Positions 27,201-40,700 of a stretch of 64,000 nt of DNA are shown here, piece by piece. Origin of the DNA: Chromera velia (Eukaryota > Sar > Chromeraceae); assembly GCA_018398765.1 (NCBI GenBank), contig JAHBMJ010003540.1:18613-82612 (forward strand), given 5' to 3'. The translations under genes were made by a program, and so were the position numbers. Each line of letters starts with the position of its first letter. The first letter of the stretch is position 1. A model generated the notes under the pieces. That model made no database searches. It worked only from the letters and a program-made list of their open reading frames with translations, and was not told the origin of the DNA.

Positions 27201-30200
27201 GACGGACCATGCTGTCCTGCTACACGAGCACACCACCCGGACAGGCACTGTGAAGGTGAAGAGGATGCCGAGACGCTGCCTTCCGGGATGGCGAGGTCCT
27301 CTTGTTTGTGGGAACGATGCCCTTCCTCCGTTCTTCACGTTCTTTGAGGTCTGGAGAACGAGACGGGGAAAAAGGCCCAAGTCCGCAGGGGCACTCGGCA
27401 GTCGTGAGACGCGAAAGGGGGCAGAGAGACTGCGAACGCTTCTGGATGTCTGCGCTGCTGCTGAGAAGGCAGGGGAAGCAGCAGAGCGTGGTGGCGGTGC
27501 TGGAGGGGGTGATCATGGAAGAGCGTGTCCTGATCTGTCGTCCGAAATGGAGTCGGGGCCTTCAGTCCAGACTCGAGTAGTTTGGGCGTACGCACTCAAG
27601 AGAGCCGTGAGTCTACGCGCAAAGCATGTCGTCTGCAAGGCGGAATGATTGACATCATGGCTGTCGATTACCTGCTGCTCTGTTTGATGAACTGCCTCCT
27701 TTCTTCTCAATCAATCAAGAGTCTGGGGTATGCCCAAAAGGAAAACTAGACGTGTGGCTCATCGGATGTGTGTGTTTATTTTGTCAAACCCTAGTGCAAT
27801 TTCGGTCCTCCGAGCAGTATGTCACGAAAATGCCATCGATGAAAGTATTCTTGGCTGTGTGTTGGTGTACCTGCCTGCGTCCATACCCATCACGGCTTTA
27901 AAACTGTCGGAAAGGGTTTCAGATGCGTGCGTATGTACACGAAGATCTTCTTTTGGAAAGGAAAGCTGCCCACCGTTACAATTTTGTCGGTGCGTGTGAA
28001 TGCAGGCCAAAATTGTCGCCGATTTGGTCCACCGAGAGAGAACCGGAAAGAAAAGGGTACGTGATTATCTATTCTGCTTTGTTGTATTTATGCGCGGCAC
28101 TTGATTTCTAGAGCCTAAACACTCTCGACTGCTTTCAATGCACTCTTTGTTCTGGCTTTCTCCTTTTCTTCTTGTCCTCCCTTCCAGTCTGTCTGTCGGT
28201 CCGTTTGTCTCTCTTTCTGCAGTCCTGCTTGCCTTTCGTTCTTCCCGCTCGTTTTCTGTGTCTTGTCGGAAAGCAGCGTTTCATGCTCAATTCCGTACGG
28301 CTGCATCGGTCTTCATGATTGATTCTTTCTTTCCTGTCAATATGCATTTTGTGATTGCCTGCAGCAAGCTGGTGGTGTGGCATTGAGCAGGCGCATGCAG
28401 AAAGGCGATCTTGCGGCAGCAATTTTCACTGTTGCGTTTGCCCCCAAAGAGAGTACTAACCTTTTGAAGTCTCTGGGAGAGGCTCTCGGGCGCCTTCCTC
28501 GACCCGCGTTTTTTGCACCAGTGAGAGTGACACGGGAATTCTATCCAGAACTGATCAAAATCCCCGAGAGGGCCGGAGGCGTGGGATGGGAATTGGCAAC
28601 AGCGCCCCTGGTGACTCATGAAGCGCTCGGACGACTTGCGATGCTTTTTTCAGTCTTGGACGGAGATGAGCCTTCTCGGGACGGGTTCTGGGCAGCAACG
28701 CGCAGGGCCTCTTATGCGTTGGGCTCTTTTCCGAAGAGGCTTGCTGAAGAGAAGGGTCTGAAGGCTTCTCGGCCTCTCTCTGCAGGGCAGGCAGACGATG
28801 TGAGTGCCTCTCTGATTTCGTATAGAACGTGAATTAATGTGAACTTGTTCTGAATTTTGATTGAACTTCTGCTGCCCCTTATTTTGGTGAATTAAGATAT
28901 ATGAGTTCAAAGTAGACCTTCAAAATTGCGCATTCAATGAGAGGAACCCTCGTGTACAGAGCGTCCTTTATTGGTGCAACGACACTTCAACAGGGAAAAA
29001 GAGTATGATACAAACTTTTCTGTCCGCCTTTTTGTACAAATAGACATTTTTGCCTTTGCAGGGCGTCCTCGCTTTCCAGGGCGACTCAGCAGCTGAACAG
29101 CAGTCGGAACGCTTTTACCGACAGTCAGTCAGGGAGAGGAGATTGGCCTCAGCGGCGGCATCTACGCACTCACTTCCGGGCTGGTTGTTTGTTTTTTTCT
29201 CCCCCCGCAGTGCCATATTCCGCCAAGTTGGACATACAACTCTGCGGTTGTCTTCTCCTGCTTCCTTCCCTCCTCCCTCCCTTCCCCGCTTTCTTCCTTC
29301 CCCATCCAATTTTTCTGTTTCCCTCTCTCACATCCGCGTCTTTGGTGTTTACACACACAAACATGCGGCGTCCACAGGTGTCTTGCGAGACTCCGGACCA
29401 CGGCTGCCGACAGCGGATTCAACGCCGCGCTCCTCCAGACCCCCCCGAACGAACGGGCAGAGACGCAAGGCCTTGGAGATTCAGCAAAAGGAGACGGTTT
29501 TAGAAGGCCGATGTTCGGAAGGCAGGGCACAATGGACATCCGGGGGGATCTCGGAGGACGTGGGCCTCTGGTGAAGATGGACCAGTTCTTCGACCAGTTT
29601 GGGTCCTCTGCACTTCCGACGGGGAGGGAGGGAAGCAATGCAGGTGAGTTGCGAAGGGGGCCAGAATGAAGGTACGGCCGCCTTTTTTTTCGCTGGACAG
29701 CTCCGCGTCTGTAAAGGGAAGCGCGGCAAAAGAGTTGCAAAAAACGGAATCCCGGGACGCGGACGCGAGTTCGTGGCTCCTCCGGTTTCTCTGTCCCCAC
29801 TTGCTCCCACGTGGATGCATCGCTTCCTCCCTCTCTTCTGAATGCAGAGTATGACTTTCGGAAAGTTCGGAAGGGAGAAGCTCGGGTCGGTTGCCAGAAC
29901 TGTGCATGGGAAATGAGTCTTCTTTCTGGTGTTTCCTCCTTTTGTCTCTCTTTGAATGTTTCCTTTATGTCGTTGCGATAAGAAATCCGTCTGGGACTTT
30001 TCAAGCGGCCTTTGGTTCGAACTTTGATCCTTTTTTCAAAATGAAGAAAGAAGAATTGTTTTCGTTGTGTTGTTTGCATGTTTTTCTCACCTTTCCGGAC
30101 GTTGTTTTCTGACTTACCTGCTCGGTGTTTGGTTGCTCTCATCTTTCTCGCTTCAGTTTGGATCCGACAAAGACCGATTTGGCTTTCCCGGAGGGCAGCA

Positions 30201-33200
30201 GCATCCGCAGTCAATTCGAGCGACTGCAGCCACTCACGAACTGATGAGACGCCTGTCAGTCAGTCAGTCAACCAGCCAACCAGCGACTCAGTTACTTAGC
30301 GAGTCAGCCGCAACTTCGCGGGCGGAAACTGTCACAAAGATAAAGCGGGTCACAAACAAAAGGCTTCAACTCAGATCAGAGCAGATAGAAGCTGTTGGGT
30401 GAGGGCGTGAGATGGTGTGAGAGGAGTTTCATACTCTAAACGTTCATCTTTTCCTGCGTCTCTGGAGAAACCGTTTTCACCTTTCACTATGCTTCATTAT
30501 TTAACGAGTGTAACTTTGCAGCAGACGTACAGATCAACCGATAAACGAATGGATGAATGGATGAATGAACGAATGAATAGATGAAAGGATGCATGGAGGG
30601 AGGGATGAATGGATGAATGGGTGCAGTGGTGGAGCATCCGGCAAGGGGGGACCCTTGACGGTGCAGAAGTCCCGAGGAGCCGGTGCAACTTTCGGAATCT
30701 CGCAGCGAAGTGGGGGTGCGGGTGTCGGTTTCGGACTTGACGGACGGGGACAGCGGGCACAGTCCCCTTCTCGGAATAGGTATCAGGAAACGACAGACGC
30801 ACCCGGCACCCCGCAGAATGCAGTCAGTCAGTCTGTCCGTGTACAATTCCCACTGTCTGTTGGGACTTGGCTGTCAATTGATTCTGCGTCATTTCTGCTG
30901 GTACACGGAAGGCGCATGCATTGCAGGTGTCTACTCGTTCGTGTCCGTGTGCTTGCATCTTGTGTATATGACAAACTGTACGCTTGTTTGCAGATGTCCC
31001 GGATGGTGCTGTTCGGGGGACGGAAAGGTTCCTTTATAGGAGAAGGAGACGCCTCATCCCAGCAAGGGGGCGCGCTGAACTCTTCGATGACGATGTTCCC
31101 TCCAAGACCCCCTCTTCCTCCCCCCAAAATGGCCAATCTCCCCAGAGCCCCTCAGGGGCATCGGGGAGGACAGAAACCAGAAATCGGGCTTGACACAGAC
31201 TGGCTACAGTCAATGAGCTCACTTGCACGGAACAAAGCGAACCTATTTCCCGCTGGCAGCGCTCACGCTGAAGGGGCGGGGGTTCAACGTGAGGGAGGTC
31301 TGAGACAGAGGGAGGCGGGATGGGTTGGGGGAGGCTGGCGAGCGAGGGATTCACCGCCTCGTAGTGAGCGCAAACTCTCCGCGTCGCATCATCCGCCCGG
31401 AGGCATCTTGGGGGCTTTTGACCGTCTCGAAACCAGAGAAGGGGAAGTGTTTGAGAGAGAAGAAAGTCCGCGGAGGCATGACGCGACGTCTTCAGGGGAC
31501 GAAAAATTGGAGCCCGGGGGGTCACAGGCTTACGACACTGCTCGCATGGGCGCCTCTGGCTTGACGATCGACAGATCTTCTCCGTCGAGGCACGACCCTC
31601 TCCATAGAGAGGCGGCTGCAGTAACTGGAGGAACCTTGAATCGAGTCCAAGGGGTAGTCCCAGGGAGGAGGGGTGTCCGTGTGTTCTCTCCGACCCGCTT
31701 CGGGGGACAACAGCGCGGGGCGTGGGCGGGAAAGGGAGAGCAGCAATTAGAATCCCACAGGTCCCTCACCCGTGATCAGTTACCTTCATCATGGAAACCC
31801 CTGGATGTCGATGCCGGTGGTCCTGACTCCTTCCAAGTAGCAGGGGGGATAGGGCTTGGGGGTGATTCCACACAGACTCCACATGGATGGGCCCGCGTGG
31901 CTGTGTCGCCTCAGCGACCAGAGGCCGAAAGAAGGGGTCTGTATCTGGAAAGAGAAGGGCCAGGAGGAGGACAGCACACTGCCGACGTTTCGTTGGAACC
32001 TCCAGAGCGTCCCCTCCCCTCCGGAATGTTCAGTCAAGGCACTCACCCTGCAGCACGAAAGAGCCCCTGGACAACAGATCCGGGAACTCGACGTTCCCCC
32101 GGTTCTGCCTCCCTTCTTTCTGGGGGTGGTTGGCGGGGCCTGCAGAGAGATAGAGGTTCTCCTCCAAGACAACAGACAACACCTCAACGTGACCGCATAG
32201 ACTCACCCACCCCAGCGACACAAGGACTTCGGGAGGTAGAGCTACTGCTCAGCCCTCCACATCCAACTTTAAACAGGCTCACCTCTCTTCACAACTCTCC
32301 CCTCGGACCCGCTTCTCCTCAGCGGACTGCGACCCCCCGAAAAGTGCAGCTGGAAGTAGACCTCCCCTCCGATTCGCACAGAGGCAGCGTTGTCGCTGTC
32401 GATCACGGTCTGTCCTCTGATCAGTTTAGACGTGCGTCTGCCGTCCACCAGCGTCGCTCCGTTCTTCTGTCCGACAGAGGGACCCCCAGTCCCGACAGAG
32501 ACAGAGGCAGGCTCTCACGGCAGTCGGAAAGGAGGCGACAGACTCAGGAGGTCAAAGTGGGAGTTGACCTCATAGGGGGAAGAAGACGCACAGATGTGGC
32601 GCAAATGACTCTCCAGCAGCTTCAGGAGCACACTGAAAAAAGAGAGCGACAGGGTTGGAATGCAGGTCCCAAGAAACGAAGCATTGAACCCGCTCCGGCG
32701 CTCCCCGGATTCCTCGGACGTTTTAGCACGGTGCTCAAAAGCCCCTTACCATCAGGCGACGACAGAGGGGCCCCGAGGGCCTCAAGGGTTGATACAAAGA
32801 AGCAACAAGAGACGTCGAAGAGAGCCAGCGACATGTCGCCCATCCTCTTCAACTCAGAAGGCCTTTTCTCCGACCCCTCAACAGGAGGAGCAGCAGGCGC
32901 CATTTCCGGAGGACCGGCCGTCAGTCCAGGGAGGGACGGTCCGCGGAAGTCCCAGAGGTTCCGTGATCCCGATGCTGCGAGTGACTCATCGAATAGCCCT
33001 CCTTCATCGCCCATGCGAAGAGCTGCTGCACCAACAAGCTCCCCGCAACTTTTGGGCCTTTCAACCCACCCCAAAGGATTTGCCCCGACCCAAACGAGGC
33101 GCCAGAATCCCTGGGCAAATAAGAGTAAGAAAGGAGGAAGAGCGCAGAAGCTCAATGCGAGCGAAACCTCCTACCCTGCTCAGACAAGGAGAGTCACCGT

Positions 33201-33618
33201 AACTCAAGACCCAGCGGCCGCGAACTCTAGAGCTGTGATTCAACGGCAGGCTTCCGGGTATGGAAGTCTATGGGGTGGGAGGGGAACAACGACAGACGGA
33301 GAACGCTCTCCCTCGCACTCTCCCACGAGGTCAAGCCGGGGCAGGGGTCATGACTCCGGGTCTTCTCCCGAGAACAGTTCCTTCCCTAACACTCCCAGAG
33401 GAAGGCGTTTCGCACCCCAGAGGACTCGGTATGTGCGAAGAAGTTTGACACTCCTGGGCCCTTCGGCTGTCCAGATGAGCAATCACCTTGTTTCCAATTT
33501 GGTCAACGCTCTGCAGCAATCCACCGAAAAAGTTGTAAAAGGAATCAAAGAAGGAGCACAGTTTGAAAGAACGTTGGATATACAAGAAAAACCTTTCTTA
33601 CCTCCTGTTAAGAGATGA
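9741..33618 (+). CDS. Giant coiled-coil, low-complexity protein (39 exons)
   Basis: The ATG at 9741 sits in a good context (GCAACCATGG). Thirty-nine exons can be joined with phase kept throughout: 9741-10869, 11220-11757, 12022-12205, 12580-13815, 14216-14554, then many exons of 34-450 bp, ending with 24733-25774, 27157-27606, 28365-28799 and the long last exon 30994-33618 (TGA). The product is about 4,264 residues. It starts with a Ser/Pro-rich basic region and continues with repeated charged helical segments typical of coiled coils. The strongest lies in 24790-24960 (Arg/Glu/Ala-rich). An acidic stretch lies at 22980-23060, and the tail of ~875 residues is Arg/Ser/Pro/Gly-rich. No enzyme motif, signal peptide or membrane helix was seen. 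By analogy it could be a cytoskeletal or scaffold protein, but the family is not recognised. It could be two or more adjacent genes; the unbroken phase argues for one. Confidence 0.65.
12500..12555. repeat. (GTGTGTGC)n / (GT)n tract in an intron
   Basis: GT-rich simple repeat just before the acceptor of the exon that starts at 12580 in the giant gene. Confidence 0.8.
16399..16760. repeat. 33-bp minisatellite, 11 copies, in an intron
   Basis: Eleven head-to-tail copies of a 33-bp unit (TTTTGTGTTTTTTATG followed by TCTGCTTTTCCGACTCG). The first copy is partial and the last has a few substitutions. Most copies are identical. It lies in the 660-bp intron 16115-16774 of the giant gene. The unit is a multiple of three with no stop in all three plus frames and two minus frames, so it creates long spurious repetitive reading frames on both strands. 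Confidence 0.9.
19029..19115. repeat. (CT)n(GT)n(GC)n compound microsatellite
   Basis: CT run, then GT run, then CG/GC alternation inside the intron that begins at 19013 of the giant gene. Confidence 0.85.
21139..21212. repeat. (GT)n(GC)n(GT)n(GA)n compound microsatellite
   Basis: Alternating purine-pyrimidine and then GA dinucleotide tract in the intron 21078-21399 of the giant gene. Confidence 0.8.
30537..30620. repeat. Degenerate (GAAT/GGAT)n tetranucleotide array
   Basis: Repeated AATGGATG/AATGAACG units immediately upstream of the acceptor at 30621-30626 in the giant gene. It replaces the usual pyrimidine tract, so this splice site is atypical. Confidence 0.7.
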
Positions 33619-34093
33619 CTTTACCTCAGACACTCTTAAATTGCATGTAGCCGATGAGACACAGTAGCCGTGGGCCTTAGTACACAATGTGTATTGAAAT
33701 TTATATCTAAAAATTACATGGCATGCTTAGCAGTGTGATAACACAATTGAATTAACTCTCTAAGATTACTAAAATATATATATATATTTCTAAACGTCAT
33801 TTTTAAAAATGTACGTAAGTAGCAAGATATATTATTTTTTTTAAAAAAAAATAATAAAACATCGACATTCAAAAATTGTTGTTTTAGTGTACATCGAAAT
33901 TAAAAGGGTTATCATATTTTTATTTTTCATGACTAGTTTCATAACTCTGGTCATTTCAGACTTATCTGTAGATTTCTTCAATAATGGATGTTTAGCATTG
34001 TTTACTTTATATTTTTATATCTTTGTAGTATGTATTAGTATCTAGATTAGTATTTTATAGTTTGGCCAGAGCCTAAGTGGTGGCTTACCGGCT

Positions 34094-34126
<33 letters not shown>

Positions 34127-34721
34127 ACGCTATCGGCGTCAGCCGATCATTTGATGTCTCATCATCTCGCCCTGCTAGCTCTGGCGACAGATAGACATGG
34201 CAGGAAGGCCCTAGGGCGGAACATATCAATCAATCAATCAATCAATCAATCTTCTGTAAATTCAAATTTAGCAAAGATCCTAGCTAGAATCCTAGCACAG
34301 ATCGACATGCAGCGCAAATTGAATTAATCAAATCTTTTAAAGCTCTTCCAAAATTCTGTTATAATTTTTAAATATTTTTTTTAAAAAAATTTCCTTGCAC
34401 ATAAGAAAACAGAGACCGATGTAGGAGACCGATAGAAAAACATATAACCTACAAAATAAACAACATCTGTTTGTAGTCATTCAACTGTAATTGTTACATA
34501 AAAAATCAGTCAACAAACTAATGAATAAACAACCGCTATTTACACGTTTTACAAAAATTAACAGATCTATAAACAACATGCAGTACAACTAGATGTATAA
34601 ACAGATGGAAATCAGTAAAGTGCTGCTCAAAAATATAAAACCGCATACAAAAATTGAAATTTTTACATTCAGCGAAGCGTTGACTGAAGGTTTGCTACGC
34701 TCAGTCTGAAATATCCACCAA
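33619..34721. other. AT-rich intergenic island between convergent genes
   Basis: It separates the 3' end of the giant plus-strand gene from the 3' end of the minus-strand CW gene. Strongly AT-rich with poly-A/T runs and AATAAA-like motifs (for example near 33850), suited to 3' processing on both strands. It contains two (TCAA)n arrays around a ~100-bp GC-richer block. No coding exon seen. Confidence 0.65.
34095..34251. repeat. Pair of (TCAA)n arrays
   Basis: TCAA tetranucleotide arrays at 34095-34124 and 34226-34251 bracket a GC-richer ~100-bp block. The arrangement resembles a short retroelement with simple-repeat tails, but no open reading frame or tRNA-like boxes were identified. Confidence 0.6.
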
Positions 34722-37700
34722 TCATCTGCTAGTCCCTCTCCGACCACCAGCCCAAGAATCTTCCCTGGAGAGACGGGAAGGCTGTTGACTAGAAGACTGT
34801 GAGGCAACTGGAGAATGGATTGGCGCAGAAGCTCCACCAGGCAGAAGCAAGACTGGAGGGGGTGGAGGGAGACGACGAGGCTCACGTTCACCCTCTCGGG
34901 ACCCCGGCCTGGGCGCAGGACCCCGATCTCGGTCCCTCTCCCTCTCCCAATCTCTCTCTCGGTCTCTGTCTCCCCATCCACCCGCGCCTGCGCCCCCCCC
35001 CCACTCCAGGTCTCTGTCTCTTTCTCGTTGTGGTCTTTCGGGAACCCTTCCCACGGGGGGCATCTCTCGGGGGGGCCGTGCAGGCCTCCTCTCACTGTCC
35101 GGCAGCTCCCCCTCCTCCAATCCCCAATTCTGGGCACTTCTACGACCCCCAACGGGACCCACGTGATCCAACAAAGCAGAGGAACCCCCCGCAGGGTCCA
35201 TGCGGCCCCTCGGGGAAGGAGACGACGACCTCCTGCTGAAACCTCTCTGGAGGGATGCCGGCGGGCCCCCCCGATTTCTCTCGGCAGCCCAAGAGGGCGG
35301 GGGACTCAGACGGTCCCTGTCTCGTTCTCTCTCTATGTCCCTGTCCCTCTCCCTCCCCTTCTCATTCCCCCCCCGAACCCCCCCCCTCTCTCTATCCCTG
35401 TCCCATCCCATGGGCTGCAGGGCGTTACCCCTCAGGCTCTGCTGTCTTGAAAGCGCATTCGAAGACTGAGGGGAGTCAAGGTCAGACATTCGGACCCCTC
35501 CTCTGTCCCTGTCCCTCTCGACAAGGGCCCCGGCATTCGAGGCCTCTATGTCTCTGTCGCGGGCCCTCTCCGAGGAGGGACCCGGGCGACCAACGGCAGG
35601 AGGGGGGCCCGAAGTAAACCCAGAGGGAGCAGGGGCGAATCCTGAAGAGCGTGGAGGGCTCGCAATGCGGGAATGGGAAGTCGGAGACGTCCTCAGCTCT
35701 GCTGTTCCGGACCTCCCACCCATTTCCGGACCTACACCCCAGCCCCGAGATGGTGCGGAGGCGAATGTGTTTGGAAAGGGGGGCGGGGGGACAGACATTC
35801 CCTCGCTGCCGGTAAGGGGCCCTGTTTCGGGTGGGTGCCTTGCAAAAGTCAGGCCAGGAGAAGAATCTGGCCGTCGGGAAATTCGAGAGACTGACGACTT
35901 TGCTTCTGAGATGGCGGAAATGGGAGACAAAAGGGACGGATGAGTAGTCTCTCGGGCCCCGGCAGCAGCTGCTGAAAGGGCCCCTGGAGGTGGCAGCTCT
36001 CTCCCTACTCCCGATTGCTGCGGTAGGAAAGGATCCCCTAGGTGCCCTCGAGAAAGTCCGGGGCTCTTGGGGGGGCTGCTGCCTGCGTGCTGTCTTTGTG
36101 GACTGCCCGTCACACCACCAGATGCAACCCCCGCCCCCCTTGCCTGTGCGTCCAGGCCCACAGGGAGGCGAGCGGAGAAAGATCTCTCCGGGGATGCCGG
36201 GGGGCGTATGACCACGGGTGCAGGGAAGGAAATCGAACGACCGGGAGAGGGAGGGAGCGCTCCCTGTTGCTGCTGCTGTCCTGCTGAGTGAACAGAAAGC
36301 GGAGCCGGCCGGTGGGGGTGTTGATTCGCCAAGGCGTGGCGGCCTTGCGGCGGTCCGTTAGTAAACCCCACCGGGGCCTGAGGGGGGCGAATGTGCTGAG
36401 GAGACTGACTTCCATTTCCCTGCTGCTGCATCAATCGGTTGAAGGGAGGCGGCATGGCGGCAGCATCTGGAGAGCCCCCGGGAGACAAGTGGGAGGAGAG
36501 AAAAGGACGGGCGGGCGGAACGGCGGCAACAGAAGCAGCGGGGGCAAGAGAAGGCTGAGTGAAGCCGGAAGAGAATGCAGATGCCGTTTGTGCTGCGGGA
36601 GGTGCAGTTTCTGTTGCTTTCGGAAGAGCAACCGCACGCCTCTTCTTTTGAGGCAACAAGAAATCATCTGGGGCTTCCGCATCTTCCTTCTTTCCTTTCT
36701 TAGCTTCGTCAGAGGTTTTCCTCGGCTGCGGCCTCTTCTTCTGTGGAAGTGCTTCGTCGTCGTCATCCGCCGCCCCATCAGATGCCTTCTCTTCTGCTTT
36801 TGGGTGAGAGGCCAAGAAAGCCTCTCCAGAGGCCTTCGAGGAAGAAGCACTGGTGGATTTTCGTTTTTCCTTTTCCTTCTCTTTTCGGGGTTTCTTGGAG
36901 ACACTCTCTAACTGAGGGGACGCAATGGGTGCTGAGGGAGGTGTGGTGTCATGGGAGTGCTTGTCTTTCTTCTTCTTGTGCACTTTGTCCTTTTTCTCCT
37001 TCTTTTTCTTGTCTTTCTTCTCATCGACTGCTGCCACCTCTGCCGCTGCTGGTGGAAGCTGCTCCGAAGGACCAGCCTCCCCATCCTCCTCATCAGGCTC
37101 ATCCTCGTCCTCTTGTATTGGGGACAAGCCGAGGGCCCGCAGGGAGGCAGGGGAAGCCGACGGAGTGATCTTCTCAAGAGGAGGACTCTTGGGGGGGGGA
37201 GGGGAGGCGGGAGAAGGTGGAGCCGGAGAGGTAGACTTTCTTTTTCCCTTTCCACCTCTCACCTGTTCGCGTTTCTTGCTGCTCTCTGCCTCGGCCTTTC
37301 GGGACCGACTCTTTTCTTTCGCGTGCTCGTTTGCCTCTTTCCCCTTCCGCTGCTGACTTCCACGGCTTTTCTCCCTCTGCTCCTTGTCTTCCTCGTCCTC
37401 TTCCTCAGCAGAGGCTTTCTGCTTCTTTCGGGATTTTGTTTCCTTCGCCTTTTCTTTTGGAGGAGAGACACTTGACTTGACGTCCTTCACCCCACTGGGC
37501 TTTCTTCCTTTTCTCTTACCACCTTTGTCTCCCTCCTCATCTTCCTCGTCTGAGTCAGCACTCGATGGAGACGACAGAGGGGACAATTCGGGAAATTTTG
37601 GCCCGGCGGGCGGAAGCTGTGGAGTCGCAGGAGCAGCAGAGGCAGACGCAGAAGCCTCGTTGTCAGCCTCCTTCTCAGCTTCCGAGCTGGAGCTACCGGA

Positions 37701-40700
37701 ACCCCTCCGGTTTTTCAACCTCCCCCTTTTCTTCTTTTCTGAAGGACCTGGCTGTGCGGATGCTTTGCGGGAATCTGAACGACTAACGGAAGGCTTGGGG
37801 GATGGGGGGGGAGCGGCAGCGGATTTTTCTTCCTCGTCATCGTCACTTTTTCCTCTGTCCGCTGAAGCCTTGTCAGCCGTCTTTGGCTCTTTCTCTTCTC
37901 TTCCCCTTTTCTTCTCTGTCTTCTGGGGTTTTCCCTTGGCAGGTTTCTTTGTTTTCCTCTCCTCCTCCTGCTCTTCCTTTGAAGGTGTCGAAGCGCCTTC
38001 CTGAGCTTTCGACTCACGAGAACGTTTGACCCCTCTTTTCTCGTCCTTTTCTAGCTCGTCACTTTTCTCTTTCCCCTTCGCTTTCTCTTTCACGGCAGAG
38101 GCGGGAGGAGCGGCGGAGGCAGAGGCAGAGGAGGAAGAGGAAGAAGCAGATGGATTCTCGCTCTCTGCATCCTCAGGAATGTCCTCTGCTGCATTCCTCT
38201 TCCCTTCCTTCTTCTTCTCCTTCCCCTTCTCCTTCCTCGGGCTCTCAGGGGGAGGGAGCTCTGGGGCGGTCTCTGCCCTGCCCCTCTTTTTTCCCGAAGG
38301 ACCGGGGGGGCCCTTTGCCTTTGGTGACACCGAAGAATCAGCGACAGAGGAAGAGACGACACGCTTGCCACCTCTGGAGGGAGAGGGAGAGGGAGACTGA
38401 GCACCCTCCTTTTTCTTGTTCTTCGTATCCCCTGCTGCCGCCGATGGACGTCCCTTTTTTCCCTTTCCCTTCCCCCTTTCCTCTTCTTCTTTCTCCTGCT
38501 CGTCCTCTTGCTCTTCTTTCGCTTCCCCAGACCCCTCTCTCTCCTCCTCCTCGTCATCGAACAATCCCTTCTCACCCCCCATCGGCTCATCAGCTGTCCC
38601 GGGTCCGTCGTCCTCTTGAAGACGCTCGAGGGGCACGTGCTTCGGCTCGCCCCCTCCATCTTCCTGAGGCATCAACGGCCGGGCTGCCGGTGATGCTTGA
38701 GGGGAAGAGAGCGGAGGGCGGTCTGCCGTCTCCTTTTTCTGGTCTGCTACGGATGAGGAGGACATACGATCTGCCCCAGAGAGCGCAAGGCCGGATGCTA
38801 AAGCAGAGGCAGAGGAGGCCGGCGCAGATTCGGCGGCAGACATCTTTCTTTGATGTTCTCTTTGGAGTCTCTCCAACTGTTGTCTCTGCTTTTCAATCAA
38901 ATCCTCCTGCTGCTTTCTCTTTTTCTCTTCTCTTTTCTGCTTGCGCAGTTCTTTTGCTTGTTTCTCCTGTTCCTCTGCCTCCTTCTTCTCCCTGTTCTTC
39001 CGAACACGCTCCTCTTCCTGCCGAACAGCCTCAGCCTTCTTGTCAGCTGCCTCTTTCTCTGCCGCCTGTGCACGGAGACGGTCCTGTCGCTCTTCCAAAC
39101 GGTGGCAGTAACCGGAGAGAACGTCTTCCGAAGACTCTCCACGTGCATCTGCCTCTACGGCAAATACGCGAAGGAACGGAAGCGACACTCCGCCCTCTAC
39201 CGTGGTGTGATACTCACGGTAGAAGGGGGAAGAGGGCTCAGGGTCGAGGAGCGCTTCAGGGGAGGGGCCGTCACCCCCCGCGTCCCCCTGCTGAGTCTCC
39301 GCATCCGAGAGGTCCATCACCCTTTTCAGGGGCCTCCCTCTTTTGTCTTTCTGCATGCACGCATGTACACACGTACGCAGACGATCGGATACAATCTTCA
39401 GTGCATTATGACAAACTACAGGTGCCTGTTTCGGCCAGCAATCACTCAAAGAGGGACAGACAGATAGACATGTTGGATTCTTCTTGGCACAGAGACGAGG
39501 GATACACACTTTGGACCCAGCATGTTCCCTGTGCCACTTTCTTCAATTTGTGATTCCGCCAGTCAACTTTGGACTCACCTTACGGCCAGTGCCCCCCCGG
39601 CCCTCCACAGGCGACCTCCCATCGCCGGCCCCCGCGTCTCTCTCGTGTGGGTTCTCCAAAACAGAGGATCGGATGGATCCGGCCTTCTGTCGCAGAAAAC
39701 CTTCCAGGGTCTCCATAGCCGCCCTCTGCAAAGGAAGAGGAACGGGAGGGGTGCACGTGGGAGAAAAAGTGACTACGCGTAACACCAGATTCGGAAACAA
39801 TCATCGCAAAGTGGCGCTGAGAAAGGGGAGCAGTGAAGATGAGGAGAAGGCGGATGGGGCTGGGAACGGCAAAGCAGGAAGAGGGGGAAGAAACTGGAGG
39901 GACTGACCGAAGTGCCGCCTGTACCGTTCAAGCCGTCACCGCTCTCAGCAGCGGCCCTCTCTCGTTCCCTCTCGCTCTCCCGTTCTGCCTCCCTCTGGGC
40001 CCGCCGCTGTTGTGCCTTCTCCCTCTCTCTCTCCCTCTCTACCTGCCGCTTTGATTGCTGCTGTGCTTGCGGCTGCGACGGAGGGGAAGAGGCGGACGGC
40101 GACATCTCCTGTGCACCACTTAAGAACGTGGCCTTCCTTCCCCTCTCTGCCCTCTCCGCGAAGGCGTCCCTGATGGTTCTGAGTCTTTCCTTGAAGGTCG
40201 AGGCCTCCTGACGGAGGGGAGGGATGAAGGGCTCCTCAGGGGGGGCGTCTGGGGACCGTTCGGCAGAGAGAAGGGATTCAACCTCGGGAGATGCGACAGG
40301 ATAACTCTGCAACATCCCAGCCACAAGAAAGGCATTCAGACGCGCATTCAGAAATCGTTCATCTATCAAATTAGAACGGACATGCCTCTACGCTGCCCGT
40401 GGGTCGAACAAGATATGTGAATTAGGTGAAGCGAAGAAAAGAATGAAAAAGAGAGGGGCAGAAATGCGGCCTTCAAAGGAGAGAAACCTGACCTCAAATT
40501 CGAATTTCGCAAAGACAGTGTCCTCGTCCGTTCTACCTTCTCCTCTCTTCCACCGTAAATAGTTTCGATACCTGCAGGCACGTCGTTCAACAAACCAGTC
40601 AGAAAGAAAGTCAGCAAGTGAGAAAGAACAAGTGCACAAAAAGGCAGAGGACTAAGAAGAAGCCCTACACGTACACCAAATGTGCTCGAGTCAACTTCGA

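Noticed and set aside
37259-39500. Many long plus-strand frames rich in Ser/Phe/Leu opposite the CW gene's last exon
   Set aside because: Mirror images of Lys/Glu-rich coding sequence (AAG/GAG read as CTT/CTC). They have no start context or splice signals of their own.
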